64,000 nucleotides of DNA, taken from contig JBDLTI010000004.1 in assembly GCA_039805865.1 (NCBI GenBank), positions 4,264 through 68,263 of the forward strand, in the 5' to 3' direction. Shown here piece after piece: positions 16,538 to 25,466 of the stretch. A program made the translations under genes and the position numbers. This stretch comes from Fluviibacter sp039805865. GTDB lineage: Bacteria; Pseudomonadota; Gammaproteobacteria; Burkholderiales; Rhodocyclaceae. The notes beneath the pieces are model-generated. The model was not told the origin of the DNA and made no database searches. It worked only from the letters and a program-made list of their open reading frames with translations. The first letter of the stretch is position 1; each line of letters begins with the position of its first letter.

Positions 16538-17811
16538 TGGCAAATAACAACGCACAACATATCGAAATCCGTGGTGGCCGCGTCATTGACCCCGCCTCAC
16601 AGTTTGATGAAGCCGTGTCCGTGTTTGTCGCAGATGGCAAAATTGCCGGCATCGGGCAAACGCCTGCTGGTTTTAAAGCGGATCAGGTCATTGATGCAAC
16701 AGGCTTAGTGGTTGCACCCGGTCTCGTTGATTTGTCGGCGCGTATCGCCAGCAACATCGATGCCGAACTTGAGGCGGCGGTGGCTGGCGGAGTGACAACG
16801 CTCGCCTGCCCACCCGATGTCGATCCGATTCTGGATGAACCCGAACTCGCCGAGCGCCTGGTGCGCCACGCCGAAGATGTATCGCAGGTGCGTGTGTTGC
16901 CGGTGGGCGCGATGACGCAAGGTCTATCGGGCACCATGCTTGCAGAAATGAGTTTGCTCCGCGATGCAGGCTGCATTGCCGTGTCTCAGGGTCGCGGCTT
17001 GCCCGCCGACACACGCGTGCTCTGGCGTGCTTTGCAGTACGCGGCATCGTGCGACGTGCCTGTGTGGATTCAACCTGCCGAATATCATCTGAGCAAAGAG
17101 GGCATTGCGCACGATAGCGCACTGGCCTCTCGACTGGGCCTGGCCGCTATTCCGGTGGCGGCTGAAACGCTGGCTATGCAAACGGTGCTCGCCCTGGCAA
17201 AAGCCACGGGCTCACGGGTGCACTTTACCCAGATCAGTTCTGCCGAAGGGGTGGCCTTGCTGCGCGAAGCGCGTGATGCTGGCTTGCCGATCACGGGCGA
17301 TGTGGCGGTACACGCGCTCCATCTTTATGAGCAGGACATCGGCTACTTTGATCCGCTCACCCGATTCGATCCACCGCTGCGTGGCTATGGTGATCGTGAA
17401 GCACTGCGACTGGGCTTGGCCGAAGGCACCTTAGGCGCTGCCGTCTCTGCGCATACGCCGCTGGGTGTGGATGTGAAGCGTGTGCCGTTTGCCGAAGCCG
17501 CGCCGGGTGCAACGGGCATCGAGCTACTGCTCCCGTTAACGTTGGCCTGGGGGGAAGCGCTGAGCTTGCCGCTGCGCCGTTCCCTGCTACCGGTTACTTC
17601 GCAGGCTGCTGCGATTCTGGGCATCGAAGCAGGTGAGATTGCAGTGGGTCAGCGTGCAGATCTGTGTCTGTTTGATCCGCAAGCAAGCTGGACGGTGCAA
17701 GAGAGCGATCTACGCAGTGCCGGCAAACTTACGCCGTTCCTGGGTAGAACTTTGCAGGGCCGTGTTGTGGCAACACTGGCCGGTGGCCAAACGGTCTATC
17801 AGCGGCCTTGA
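16534..17811 (+). CDS. pyrX: Inactive dihydroorotase homologue PyrX (PyrC')
   Basis: A 425-residue amidohydrolase-fold protein related to type I dihydroorotase but missing the metal site. Where active enzymes have GxxDxHxH the sequence is GLVDLSARIASN, so both histidines are lost. The late metal/catalytic aspartate region (usually SxDHAPH) reads AVSAHTPLG. Other fold regions are retained: GGVTTLACPPDVDP, HFTQISSAEG and IEAGEIAVGQRADLCLFDP. In Pseudomonas such a protein is needed to assemble PyrB rather than to catalyse. It starts inside pyrB (ATGA overlap). A functional dihydroorotase must be encoded elsewhere. Its stop abuts the end of yggU. Confidence 0.92.
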   Translation: MMANNNAQHIEIRGGRVIDPASQFDEAVSVFVADGKIAGIGQTPAGFKADQVIDATGLVVAPGLVDLSARIASNIDAELEAAVAGGVTTLACPPDVDPILDEPELAERLVRHAEDVSQVRVLPVGAMTQGLSGTMLAEMSLLRDAGCIAVSQGRGLPADTRVLWRALQYAASCDVPVWIQPAEYHLSKEGIAHDSALASRLGLAAIPVAAETLAMQTVLALAKATGSRVHFTQISSAEGVALLREARDAGLPITGDVAVHALHLYEQDIGYFDPLTRFDPPLRGYGDREALRLGLAEGTLGAAVSAHTPLGVDVKRVPFAEAAPGATGIELLLPLTLAWGEALSLPLRRSLLPVTSQAAAILGIEAGEIAVGQRADLCLFDPQASWTVQESDLRSAGKLTPFLGRTLQGRVVATLAGGQTVYQRP

Positions 17812-18132
17812 TTATGATGTCGCCAGCTCGAGTAGCTGGCGATGCACCTCCGCTGCCTGAGTGGTACGGATGCTCAGGGTTTTGCGGCGACTGGTTTGTC
17901 CACGAATCAGTTCAATGGCACTTTGTGGGCAATCCAGGGTTTTAGCCAGCCAGGCAATTAGAGCCTGATTGGCTTTGCCATCTACGGGTGGCGCATGCAG
18001 ACGGATCTTTAACGCATCACCATGAACGCCAGCGCAGGCAGTGGTTTTAGCGCCGGGTTGCACGTGCACAGTGAGCTGCAGATCACCTTTGCCGGTTATC
18101 TGCAGCCATGGCGTAACAGATAGATTAGTCAC
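17812..18132 (-). CDS. yggU: DUF167/UPF0235 (YggU) family protein
   Basis: Small conserved protein of unknown function, about 106 residues from a GTG at 18132. The family core LTVHVQPGAKTTACAGVHGD, IRLHAPPVDGKANQALIAWL and IELIRGQTSRRKTLSI is clear. The GTG start overlaps the proC stop by eight bases (GTGACTAA), implying coupled translation. In many proteobacteria the order is yggS-proC-yggT-yggU; here the membrane protein gene yggT is missing. It converges with pyrX with no spacer at all. Confidence 0.88.
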   Translation of the reverse strand: MTNLSVTPWLQITGKGDLQLTVHVQPGAKTTACAGVHGDALKIRLHAPPVDGKANQALIAWLAKTLDCPQSAIELIRGQTSRRKTLSIRTTQAAEVHRQLLELATS

Positions 18133-18937
18133 GCCCCAACTCGATACCCAGTTCACGGCTACGTTCGGCAGCGGCATGCATGCCGGCGATCAGGCCTTCC
18201 TTAACGCCCATCTCGGCCTTCTTCTTGAGCGCCGCCTCAGTGGTGCCGCCCTTCGATGTCACGCGTTCGCGCAACACGCTTACCGGATCTGTTGATTGTT
18301 CGGCGAGTTGTGCCGAACCCAGTACGGTTTGAATGGCCAGGGTGCGAGCGGTCTCAGCGGAAAGGCCAAGTTCGCGGGCAGCTTCCTGCATCGCTTCCAG
18401 AAACAAGAACACATACGCCGGGCCGCTACCGGAAATAGCGGTGACGGAATCAATCAGTTGCTCGGTACCAACCCAGGCGGTTTCACCCACGGCACCGAGA
18501 ATCGCTTCGGCACGATCTTTATCAGCGGCATCAACAGACGGGTCTGCGTAAAGGCCGGTCATGCCCGCGCCAATCAGCGCCGGGGTGTTAGGCATGGCGC
18601 GCACAATACGGCGGTATCCACCCATCCAGCGAGCCAGGTCATCAACCAGTAGGCCGGCTGCAATGCTCACGATCAGCGGCTTGTTGTCACCGGCGGGCAG
18701 GCTGCTGAGTGCGGCGCGCATTTGCTGCGGTTTGACTGCCAGCACCAGCACATCGCACTGCAGGGCTTCGGCGCTGGCTGAATCGTAAACGTTAATGGCA
18801 AATTGTTCATTCAGTCGGGCACGGGCTTCAGGCAGGATTTCGATGACGCCCAGGTTGTGCGGTTCAAAGCCGCGTTGAATGAGGCCGCCAACGAGTGCGA
18901 TGGCCATATTGCCGCCGCCAAGGAATGTAATTTTCAT
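18125..18937 (-). CDS. proC: Pyrroline-5-carboxylate reductase ProC
   Basis: NAD(P)H-dependent enzyme of the last step of proline synthesis. The 270 residues include the Rossmann start ITFLGGGNMAIALVGGLIQRG, VLAVKPQQM, RAMPNTPALIGAGMTGL and the C-terminal signature SGSGPAYVFLFLEAM plus VTSKGGTTEAAL. The ATG overlaps the yggS stop by four bases. Length and motifs are normal. Confidence 0.97.
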   Translation of the reverse strand: MKITFLGGGNMAIALVGGLIQRGFEPHNLGVIEILPEARARLNEQFAINVYDSASAEALQCDVLVLAVKPQQMRAALSSLPAGDNKPLIVSIAAGLLVDDLARWMGGYRRIVRAMPNTPALIGAGMTGLYADPSVDAADKDRAEAILGAVGETAWVGTEQLIDSVTAISGSGPAYVFLFLEAMQEAARELGLSAETARTLAIQTVLGSAQLAEQSTDPVSVLRERVTSKGGTTEAALKKKAEMGVKEGLIAGMHAAAERSRELGIELGRD

Positions 18938-19668
18938 AGGATTGCTCCGTGAGATTCGGGATAGGTGCGGTTACCAAAGATCGCAGAACCAACGCGTACA
19001 AGCGTGGCGCCTTCGCCAATAGCCGCTTCAAGATCATCGCTCATGCCCATCGACAAGGTGTCGAGCGCAAAACCGTGTTGATTTAACTGTGTTTGCAATT
19101 CGCGCAGCGTGGCAAATTGCTGGTGTTGTTTGCTAAGGTCGGTTGTGGGCTCGGGGATAGCCATCAAGCCACGCAGTTGCAACTGGGGCAGTTGAGCAAT
19201 GGCCAGACACAGTTCCAGGGCCTGTTCAGGGGCACAGCCGCTCTTGCTGGCCTCGCCCGAAACATTCACCTGAACGCAGACTTTTAGTGGGGGAAAGTGG
19301 GTAGGGCGCTGTGCCGAGAGCCGTTCGGCAATCTTTAGCCGATCGATGGTGTGCACCCAGCTGAAATGTTCAGCAATGCCGCGGGTTTTGTTGCTCTGGA
19401 TCGGGCCAATAAAGTGCCATTCCAGTGCCGGGCGGGCACTGGCTTTATCAACGCCTTCTTGTGCGTAGTTTTCACCAAAAGCGCGTTGGCCGCAGGCGGC
19501 AACGGCATCTACCGCTTCGACCGGAAAGGTTTTGGATACGGCCAGCAGGTTCACGCTGCCCGTTGCTCTTTCCGCAGCGGTTTCTGCAGCATGGATCCGC
19601 TGCCATAGCTTATCCAGGCGCTGAGCAGCGTCTTCATGGGTGAGCGTGGCATTTTCGGTAGCAGACAT
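18934..19668 (-). CDS. yggS: PLP homeostasis protein YggS (PLPBP family)
   Basis: PLP-binding alanine-racemase-fold protein with no known enzymatic activity; it keeps free pyridoxal phosphate in balance. Motifs seen are LLAVSKTFPVEAV with the PLP lysine, RAFGENYAQEG, EWHFIGPIQSNK, VQVNVSGEASKSGC and LSMGMSDDLEAAI. The start is placed at ATG 19668 (244 residues), where the family N-terminus begins; an upstream ATG would add nine residues. It is divergent from pilT, an arrangement common in proteobacteria. Confidence 0.94.
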   Translation of the reverse strand: MSATENATLTHEDAAQRLDKLWQRIHAAETAAERATGSVNLLAVSKTFPVEAVDAVAACGQRAFGENYAQEGVDKASARPALEWHFIGPIQSNKTRGIAEHFSWVHTIDRLKIAERLSAQRPTHFPPLKVCVQVNVSGEASKSGCAPEQALELCLAIAQLPQLQLRGLMAIPEPTTDLSKQHQQFATLRELQTQLNQHGFALDTLSMGMSDDLEAAIGEGATLVRVGSAIFGNRTYPESHGAIL

Positions 19669-19760
19669 GGGCAAGGCGTGTTGATAAGCGGTCACAAACT
19701 GTTAGGCTAGCGAAGTATATCAATGCGCGCAGTACCGATTTGAACCGGAGAAGAAACAGC

Positions 19761-20765
19761 ATGCTCGAACCATTACTTTTGCTGGCCAGCGAACTGAATG
19801 CCTCGGATGTCCATTTGTCGGCCGGTATGCCACCCATGCTGCGCATTAATGGTGCCATGCAGGCGCTCGATCAACCGGTGCTGGGTAATGCGCAGGTGCG
19901 GGGCATGATCGATAGCGTACTGCCAGAGACGCAGCGACGCTTATTTGGAGAGGGTGCAGCGTGCGACTTTGCTTTTGCCTCTACGACGGCAGGCTTAGGT
20001 CGTTATCGTGCCAACGCCTATCGGCAACAGCGGGGTGTTGCTTTGGCTTTGCGCCCAATCCCTGAACAGGTGCCTAGCCTCGATTCGATTTCAGCTCCGG
20101 CGATTCTGCAACAGCTCGCAGACACAGACCATGGCCTGGTGCTGGTCGTCGGGCCAACCGGTTCCGGTAAAAGCACCACACTGGCTGCCATGACGGATCA
20201 TATTAATCAGACGGCGCCTAAACATATCCTGACGATTGAAGACCCGGTGGAGTTTGTCTACGAACCCAAGCAGTGCCTGGTGACCCAGCGCGAAGTCGGC
20301 CGTGATACGCCCAGTTTTGCGGATGCTTTAAAAGGCGCGCTGCGCGAAGACCCAGATGTCATCCTGTTGGGTGAAATGCGGGATCTCGAAACCATTCGCT
20401 TGGCCCTAACGGCGGCAGAAACCGGTCACCTGGTGTTGGCAACCCTGCATACGGCCACGGCACCGCAAGCCATAGAGCGGATCGTTGACGTATTCCCCGG
20501 CGAAGAAAGAGACCTGGCACGTACTTTGTTAGCTGATGTGCTACGCGCCGTTGTGGCTCAGCAGTTGTTACCGCGTAGCGATGGCAAAGGCCGAGTGGCC
20601 GCTCACGAAATTCTGGTGGGGACACCCGCCGTGCGCAATCTGATTCGGGAAAGCAAAACCGCCCAACTGTTCTCAGTGATGCAGACCGGGCAACAGCAGG
20701 GTATGCAGACGATGACGCAGAGTCTGGAAAGGCTTTCGCAGGTTGGTGCTTTAGGTCGAGGGTGA
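19761..20765 (+). CDS. pilT: Type IV pilus retraction ATPase PilT
   Basis: Hexameric AAA-type ATPase that powers pilus retraction for twitching and DNA uptake, at the cytoplasmic face of the pilus base. Motifs in order: N-terminal ASDVHLSAGMPPMLRINGAM, Walker A VGPTGSGKSTT, the Asp box ILTIEDPVEFVY, Walker B PDVILLGEMRDLETI, the His box HLVLATLHTATA and the PilT-type end with VAAHEIL. GEMRD in place of the generic GExRD is typical for PilT. The start ATG at 19761 has a GGAGAAG site. The usual downstream pilU is absent; an AT-richer hydrolase gene takes its place. Confidence 0.95.
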   Translation: MLEPLLLLASELNASDVHLSAGMPPMLRINGAMQALDQPVLGNAQVRGMIDSVLPETQRRLFGEGAACDFAFASTTAGLGRYRANAYRQQRGVALALRPIPEQVPSLDSISAPAILQQLADTDHGLVLVVGPTGSGKSTTLAAMTDHINQTAPKHILTIEDPVEFVYEPKQCLVTQREVGRDTPSFADALKGALREDPDVILLGEMRDLETIRLALTAAETGHLVLATLHTATAPQAIERIVDVFPGEERDLARTLLADVLRAVVAQQLLPRSDGKGRVAAHEILVGTPAVRNLIRESKTAQLFSVMQTGQQQGMQTMTQSLERLSQVGALGRG

Positions 20766-20832
20766 TGTTGCCAGATCAGAGATGGTGCTGGATGTTAGAC
20801 TTTGTCCGGAAAATTTCCACGACACTCAGACA

Positions 20833-21801
20833 ATGTACGATAGTAGTCAAAACTCCAAAACGGCTGTGATTCATGGGCAGCCCTGTGTATTCGAAGCTAT
20901 CGATGGGTTTCTCCTTCATGGACACCTCTGGAAAGCCGAATCCCATCCGCATACAGCTTTATTAATAAATCCAGCTACAGGTGTAGTTGCTCGCTATTAC
21001 AGTCGATACGCTGCTCTTCTTGCTCGAGCTGGATTCGTCGTTCTGACTTACGATTACCGAGGTATAGGAGCATCTAAGCCAAAGTCACTGAGAGGTTTCC
21101 GTGCTACGAAACACGATTGGGGTGCTTTGGATTGTGAGGCAGCGATTAAGTTTCTATCGAATTCGTACCCTCGATTAAAGATGATGGCGGTTTGTCACAG
21201 TATCGGAGGATTCGCTCTTGGCTTAGCGCCAAGTGCTGTGAAGATACATCGAGCCTTGTTTGTTGCCTGTCAGTACGCCTACTGGAATGACTATCGTTGG
21301 TTGCTTCGTGTGCCCATGTGGATGAATTGGCACATAGTGATGCCGATTCTGACCAAAATATTCGGATACTTTCCAGGTAAGACTTTGCGCTGGCTGGAAG
21401 ATTTACCAGCTGGGGTAGCTATGGAGTGGGCGACTCGTTTCCATCCTAGTTTTCATGAGCGTTACGATCGTCTATCTCACGCGATGGAACCAGCGGAAGG
21501 ATGTGAGCTGGAGGGACGAATGGGCGCTATTCAAGCGGATATATTGGCGATTGCTGATATTAACGATCCATTCGCTACGATTCCCGCTACGTCTCGTTTA
21601 CTTAAGTATTTCAAGAAAAGTAACCGCGAATTTGTACGGATTCACCGTCGGAATCGTGGTCTACCTAAATTAGGTCATTTTGGCTTCTTTCATGACCGCT
21701 TTGAGACGACTCTGTGGGCTGAAAGTCTAGACTGGCTCAGAGGTAAGACTCAGCCATGGGAGTCATTGAAATTTGACTCTAAAACGGAGAGTTTTCGTTA
21801 A
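20833..21801 (+). CDS. Alpha/beta-fold hydrolase, probably acquired
   Basis: A 322-residue soluble protein of the alpha/beta hydrolase superfamily. It has the early HGHLW and the oxyanion-region stretch ALLINPATGVVARYY, a strand followed by YDYRGIGASKP, the nucleophile elbow VCHSIGGFALG with the serine, a lid region rich in Trp (YWNDYRWLLRVPMWMNW), a candidate acid in DINDPFA and the final histidine in LGHFGFF. The substrate is unknown. Codon choice is visibly AT-richer than both flanks, and it occupies the place of pilU, so acquisition is likely. The start is uncertain: ATG 20833 is preferred, ATG 20782 is in frame, and neither has a good ribosome binding site. Confidence 0.8.
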   Translation: MYDSSQNSKTAVIHGQPCVFEAIDGFLLHGHLWKAESHPHTALLINPATGVVARYYSRYAALLARAGFVVLTYDYRGIGASKPKSLRGFRATKHDWGALDCEAAIKFLSNSYPRLKMMAVCHSIGGFALGLAPSAVKIHRALFVACQYAYWNDYRWLLRVPMWMNWHIVMPILTKIFGYFPGKTLRWLEDLPAGVAMEWATRFHPSFHERYDRLSHAMEPAEGCELEGRMGAIQADILAIADINDPFATIPATSRLLKYFKKSNREFVRIHRRNRGLPKLGHFGFFHDRFETTLWAESLDWLRGKTQPWESLKFDSKTESFR

Positions 21802-21802
21802 G

Positions 21803-22981
21803 CTAAGCGTCCGTGGGTTTCTGCCGACGGTGAAATCCCGACACGAGATCGATCACGAACAGTCGGCATTCCAGCGCACCGTTTTTGAGCGGGAAGCGTC
21901 GGCGTGGTTTGAGTCCCAGGCCTTTAGTCAGTTCCAGATCGGCGGTGAATAGTGCTGCAGTCCAACCGCTGAATTGCTGTTTCAGGGTGCGGCCCCATTC
22001 CGGGTATTCGGCTTGGAGTTCTTCTTGTTCCGAAAGGCGCACGCCATAAGGCGGGTTGCTGACCAATAGGCCCGTGGTGGCGGGGGCGCCGCGGCCTATA
22101 AAGTCGGCTTGGTCGAGGGTGACGCTATTGGATAAACCCACTTGCTCCAGGTGACGGCGCGTGGCGGTAATGGCACCCGGGTGCATGTCACTGGCAAAGA
22201 TGGTCTGTGGTTGCAGCGGGCGGATTTGTGCACGCGCTTCAGCACGTAATTTGGTCCAGAGCGAACGGTCGGCATCGAGCCAGCGCTCACACGCAAAACG
22301 GCGGTTCAGGCCCGGCGCCATGTTGGCACGCATCCAAGCGGCTTCGATCACAATGGTACCGCTGCCGCACATAGGATCCAGAAAGTTCTCGTAAACCGGT
22401 TTGCCGGTTTCGTCCGTATTGTTCCAGCCGGCCAGTGCCAGTAGGCCGGCGGCTAGATTCTCTTTGAGGGGCGCCGCGCCGGCGGCACCACGGTAGCCTC
22501 GCTGCCAGAGCGGGCTGCCGGAGCTATCGATGTAGAGCGTGGCCGAGGTTTCTGTGAGAAACAACTGGACACGTTGATCAGGTTGATCGGTATTGACGTT
22601 TGGGCGACCGCCACGATCGGCGCGGAATCGATCGCATACCGCATCTTTAATACGCAGGGTCGCAAAGTCCAGACTGCGCAGCGGTGATTTCACTGCGGTG
22701 GTACTGACCTTGAAGCTCTGGCTCACATCAAACCATTGATGCCAGGCGATCTTGCGCGCCATTTGATAGAGATCTTCTTCTTTCTGATAAGCGCCGACGG
22801 CCAGGCGCACCAGAATGCGAGAGGCGTAACGTGAGTGCAGGTTGGCACGATAGAGGCTTTCCTGGGTTGCGCGTGCACGCACGCCACCCCCTGTTTGCTC
22901 GACCTGAGTGAGGCCACATTGATTGAACTCGGCAACCAGGAGGTCTTCTAGGCCGCGTGGGCAGGGGGCAAAAATATGCAT
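21803..22981 (-). CDS. THUMP-domain 23S rRNA (guanine-N2) methyltransferase, RlmL type
   Basis: A 392-residue SAM-dependent RNA methyltransferase. An N-terminal ferredoxin-like/THUMP region (about residues 1-160, starting IFAPCPRGLEDLLVAEF) is followed by a Rossmann methyltransferase domain with FLDPMCGSGTIVIEAAW and the catalytic NPPYG. It corresponds to the N-terminal half of Escherichia coli RlmKL, which makes m2G2445 in 23S rRNA; the RlmK half is absent, as is usual in this class. It converges with the hydrolase gene and precedes no close partner on its strand. Confidence 0.9.
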   Translation of the reverse strand: MHIFAPCPRGLEDLLVAEFNQCGLTQVEQTGGGVRARATQESLYRANLHSRYASRILVRLAVGAYQKEEDLYQMARKIAWHQWFDVSQSFKVSTTAVKSPLRSLDFATLRIKDAVCDRFRADRGGRPNVNTDQPDQRVQLFLTETSATLYIDSSGSPLWQRGYRGAAGAAPLKENLAAGLLALAGWNNTDETGKPVYENFLDPMCGSGTIVIEAAWMRANMAPGLNRRFACERWLDADRSLWTKLRAEARAQIRPLQPQTIFASDMHPGAITATRRHLEQVGLSNSVTLDQADFIGRGAPATTGLLVSNPPYGVRLSEQEELQAEYPEWGRTLKQQFSGWTAALFTADLELTKGLGLKPRRRFPLKNGALECRLFVIDLVSGFHRRQKPTDA

Positions 22982-22993
22982 GAAGTGCTTTCG

Positions 22994-23410
22994 TTAAAAC
23001 GGCTTGAGAACGACAAGAAGCGTGATGATGGTGAGGATGAGTACCGGAATTTCATTAAACCAGCGATACCAAACGTGGCTGTGTGTATTTTTGCCTGCAA
23101 CAAACTGGCGGTAGAGGTGGCCACAGTAAAAGTGATAACCGAGCAGAAAGACAACGAGCAGGGTCTTCGCGTGCAGCCAGCCGCCGGTAAAGCCATAGCC
23201 AAACCAAAGCCATAGGCCCAGTACAACGGCACCGATGCCGATGGGGGTGACGAATTTGTAGAGGCGGCGGGACATGCCGAGCAGGCGTTGGTATTCAGCA
23301 GATTGAGTGTCGGGCACTGCCGCCAGGTTGACGAAAATGCGCGGCAGGTAAAACAGCCCAGCAAACCAGCTGACGACCAGAATGATGTGAAACGCTTTAA
23401 TTGTTAGCAT
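22994..23410 (-). CDS. hemJ: Protoporphyrinogen oxidase HemJ family membrane protein
   Basis: A 138-residue inner-membrane protein with four predicted helices. HemJ features are the early histidine in IKAFHIILVVSWFAGLFYLPRIFV, the central RLYKFVTPIG and GWLHAKTLLV with a second histidine, and the late RWFNEIPVLILTIITLLVV. HemJ oxidises protoporphyrinogen IX in bacteria that lack HemG and HemY. It overlaps the start of the upstream epimerase-like gene's end by seven bases and lies 12 bases before the methyltransferase gene, so these three minus-strand genes look cotranscribed. Confidence 0.9.
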   Translation of the reverse strand: MLTIKAFHIILVVSWFAGLFYLPRIFVNLAAVPDTQSAEYQRLLGMSRRLYKFVTPIGIGAVVLGLWLWFGYGFTGGWLHAKTLLVVFLLGYHFYCGHLYRQFVAGKNTHSHVWYRWFNEIPVLILTIITLLVVLKPF

Positions 23411-24405
23411 GAGGGCACCTTCAGCGTGGAGAAGAAGTCGTGGATCGTTGGATAACGGAGTTGAATGCGGAGCTCTTTGAGCAGTCGTTCATTGTCGAGT
23501 CGGCGCGATTCTGACATGAATGAGTAGAGCATGGGGGAAACCAGCGATTTCAATTGTTCGCGCGGTAAGCGTTGCGGACGCGGTAAATGGTTGGCATCTG
23601 CCACGGCATCAAACCAGTCGCCCATTTTAAGGGCGCTGTTGTCACTGGTGTTGTAGGTACGGAGTGAGCGGCCACGGGTTAGGCTGAACCAGCAAATGCG
23701 GGCCAGATCATCGGCGTGTATATGGTTTGTCCAGGTGTCGTCTTCTGGACGCAAGGCCGGTGTGCCTGTGCGCAGACGATCAACAGGAAGCCGGTTGCCG
23801 GCATAGATGCCGGGCACGCGCAGGATACTGCCGGCGTTAGTGGCGACTCTGGTGGGATCTGCAGGCAAACGGGATGAAACAGATGCGCGGATGCGGGTGC
23901 GCGCCCAGCGTCGCAAAGTGGCTTCGGCCGCAGCGCGCCGCTGGCCCCGGGGCGTTTTAGGATTCGCTGGCCGGGACTCTTGAACGAGGGCACCCTGGCA
24001 GTCTCCATAGACACCGCTGGTGCCAATGTAGACAAGGCGGCGTGGTAGACTTGCGCCACCATTGAGGGCAGCCAGAAAGCGGTTCAGGCGTGCATCGGCG
24101 GGCGCTTTTGCCGGGTCGTTGTCGGCCGGCGGGGCGAGGTAAATGATGTGTGTTGCTACCCCGCGTACGCGTTGTAACGTGGCAGGTCGATCCAGATCGG
24201 CCGCAACAGGCGTTGCTCCGAAGGTGCGCCAGGTTTGCCAGGTGCGGCTATCGGGCTCGTGCCTTAGTAAGGCGCGCAGCCGATAGCGTGTGCCAATTTG
24301 CCCGGCAAGTCTTGCCGCAACGTCACCGCAACCGACCAGCAATAGCCGGGGTTGCCGAAAGCGGCGAGGCAGGGCGCGCGGTGGGTGCGGCATCGGTTTC
24401 AACAT
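23404..24405 (-). CDS. NAD(P)-dependent epimerase/dehydratase-like (atypical SDR) protein
   Basis: A 333-residue Rossmann-fold protein of the extended/atypical short-chain dehydrogenase group. The nucleotide-binding loop is LLVGCGDVAARLAGQIG near residue 25, with VAADLDRP and THIIYLAPPADND following; the substrate region has YIGTSGVYGDCQG and RVPGIYAGNRLPVDRL. A classical YxxxK is not clear, as in YeeZ-like members. The substrate is unknown. It ends inside the hemJ start and is divergent from the reductase gene at 24453. The N-terminus is Arg/Pro rich (PHPPRALPRRFRQPR). Confidence 0.8.
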   Translation of the reverse strand: MLKPMPHPPRALPRRFRQPRLLLVGCGDVAARLAGQIGTRYRLRALLRHEPDSRTWQTWRTFGATPVAADLDRPATLQRVRGVATHIIYLAPPADNDPAKAPADARLNRFLAALNGGASLPRRLVYIGTSGVYGDCQGALVQESRPANPKTPRGQRRAAAEATLRRWARTRIRASVSSRLPADPTRVATNAGSILRVPGIYAGNRLPVDRLRTGTPALRPEDDTWTNHIHADDLARICWFSLTRGRSLRTYNTSDNSALKMGDWFDAVADANHLPRPQRLPREQLKSLVSPMLYSFMSESRRLDNERLLKELRIQLRYPTIHDFFSTLKVPSC

Positions 24406-24452
24406 ACTGACATTGTACGGTTTTGCAGGTTTTGGTTCTTACAGGATTCAAC

Positions 24453-25466
24453 ATGACGCATCAGGTAACGCTTAATCCGATTAATGCCACGTTCCGGGCC
24501 GATGGCCATGAGACCGTGCTTGAGGCTTCTTTGCGCCACGATTTGCTGGTGCCTTATGGTTGTCGTACCGGCGGCTGTGGTGCTTGCCGCGCCAAGATTA
24601 CGTCGGGGTCGGTCGATCATGGCAAGGCCAGCGAAACGACGCTGACGCCCGCTGACCGCGAAGCCGGTTTTGCGTTGTTGTGCTGCGCGGTGCCGCAGAC
24701 CGATGTCACCGTGGAAGTAAAAGACGTGCGTCGCGCGACGGATATTCCGGTCAAAACATTGCCGAGCCGCTTAGAAGGTCTGGAAAAGCCGGCTGCCGAT
24801 GTGGCAATTCTGACCTTGCGCTTGCCAGCGACGGAGGTCTTCCAATTCCATGCCGGGCAGTACATCGATATTCTGCTCAAAGACGGCAAGCGTCGTAGTT
24901 TCTCGATTGCTAATCCACCGCACGATGCTGCGACGATTGAATTACACGTGCGCCATGTGGCGGGTGGCTTATTTACCGACCAGGTATTCAGCACAATGAA
25001 GGTGCGCGATATCCTGCGCTTCAATGGCCCGCATGGCAGCTTCTATTTGCGCGAGTCAGACAAGCCGATGATTCTGTTAGCGGGTGGTACGGGTTTTGCG
25101 CCGATCAAGTCGATTGTTCTGGAGACGCTGCATCTGGAGCTGCAACGCCCGATCCACATTTACTGGGGCGCCCGTGATCGTGTGGGGCTCTATCAATATG
25201 AAGTAGCCGAAGCCTGGGCAGCGCAGTACCCGCATATTCAATTTATCCCCGTGCTGTCTGAGCCTGAGCTCACGCCGGGTTGGGCGGGCCGCACCGGCCT
25301 TGTGCATCAAGCGGTGCTGGCAGACTTCCCGGATTTATCGGGTCATGAAGTGTATGCTTGTGGCGCACCCGGCATGATTGCGGCAGCGCGTTCGGATTAT
25401 CTGGGCAAGGGTAATTTGCCCGACGATGCGTTCTTTGCCGACTCTTTCGAGTTCGCCGCTAATTAG
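24453..25466 (+). CDS. 2Fe-2S/FAD reductase (CDP-6-deoxyglucoseen reductase-like)
   Basis: A 337-residue electron-transfer protein with three parts: an N-terminal plant-type [2Fe-2S] ferredoxin (cysteines in YGCRTGGCGACRAK and a fourth in LLCCAVP), an FAD-binding barrel (RSFSIANPP near residue 150) and an NAD-binding domain (ILLAGGTGFAPIKSI, VYACGAPGMIAAA). Such proteins are commonly annotated as CDP-6-deoxy-delta-3,4-glucoseen reductase, but no dideoxysugar genes are nearby, so the role is more likely general, such as oxygenase or ferredoxin reductase. The start ATG at 24453 has an AGGA site. Its last four bases overlap the end of polA. Confidence 0.88.
   Translation: MTHQVTLNPINATFRADGHETVLEASLRHDLLVPYGCRTGGCGACRAKITSGSVDHGKASETTLTPADREAGFALLCCAVPQTDVTVEVKDVRRATDIPVKTLPSRLEGLEKPAADVAILTLRLPATEVFQFHAGQYIDILLKDGKRRSFSIANPPHDAATIELHVRHVAGGLFTDQVFSTMKVRDILRFNGPHGSFYLRESDKPMILLAGGTGFAPIKSIVLETLHLELQRPIHIYWGARDRVGLYQYEVAEAWAAQYPHIQFIPVLSEPELTPGWAGRTGLVHQAVLADFPDLSGHEVYACGAPGMIAAARSDYLGKGNLPDDAFFADSFEFAAN

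Noticed and set aside
24453..25466. Reductase read as part of a dideoxysugar pathway
   Set aside because: The annotation name comes from homology of the domain set only; no sugar nucleotide genes accompany it.
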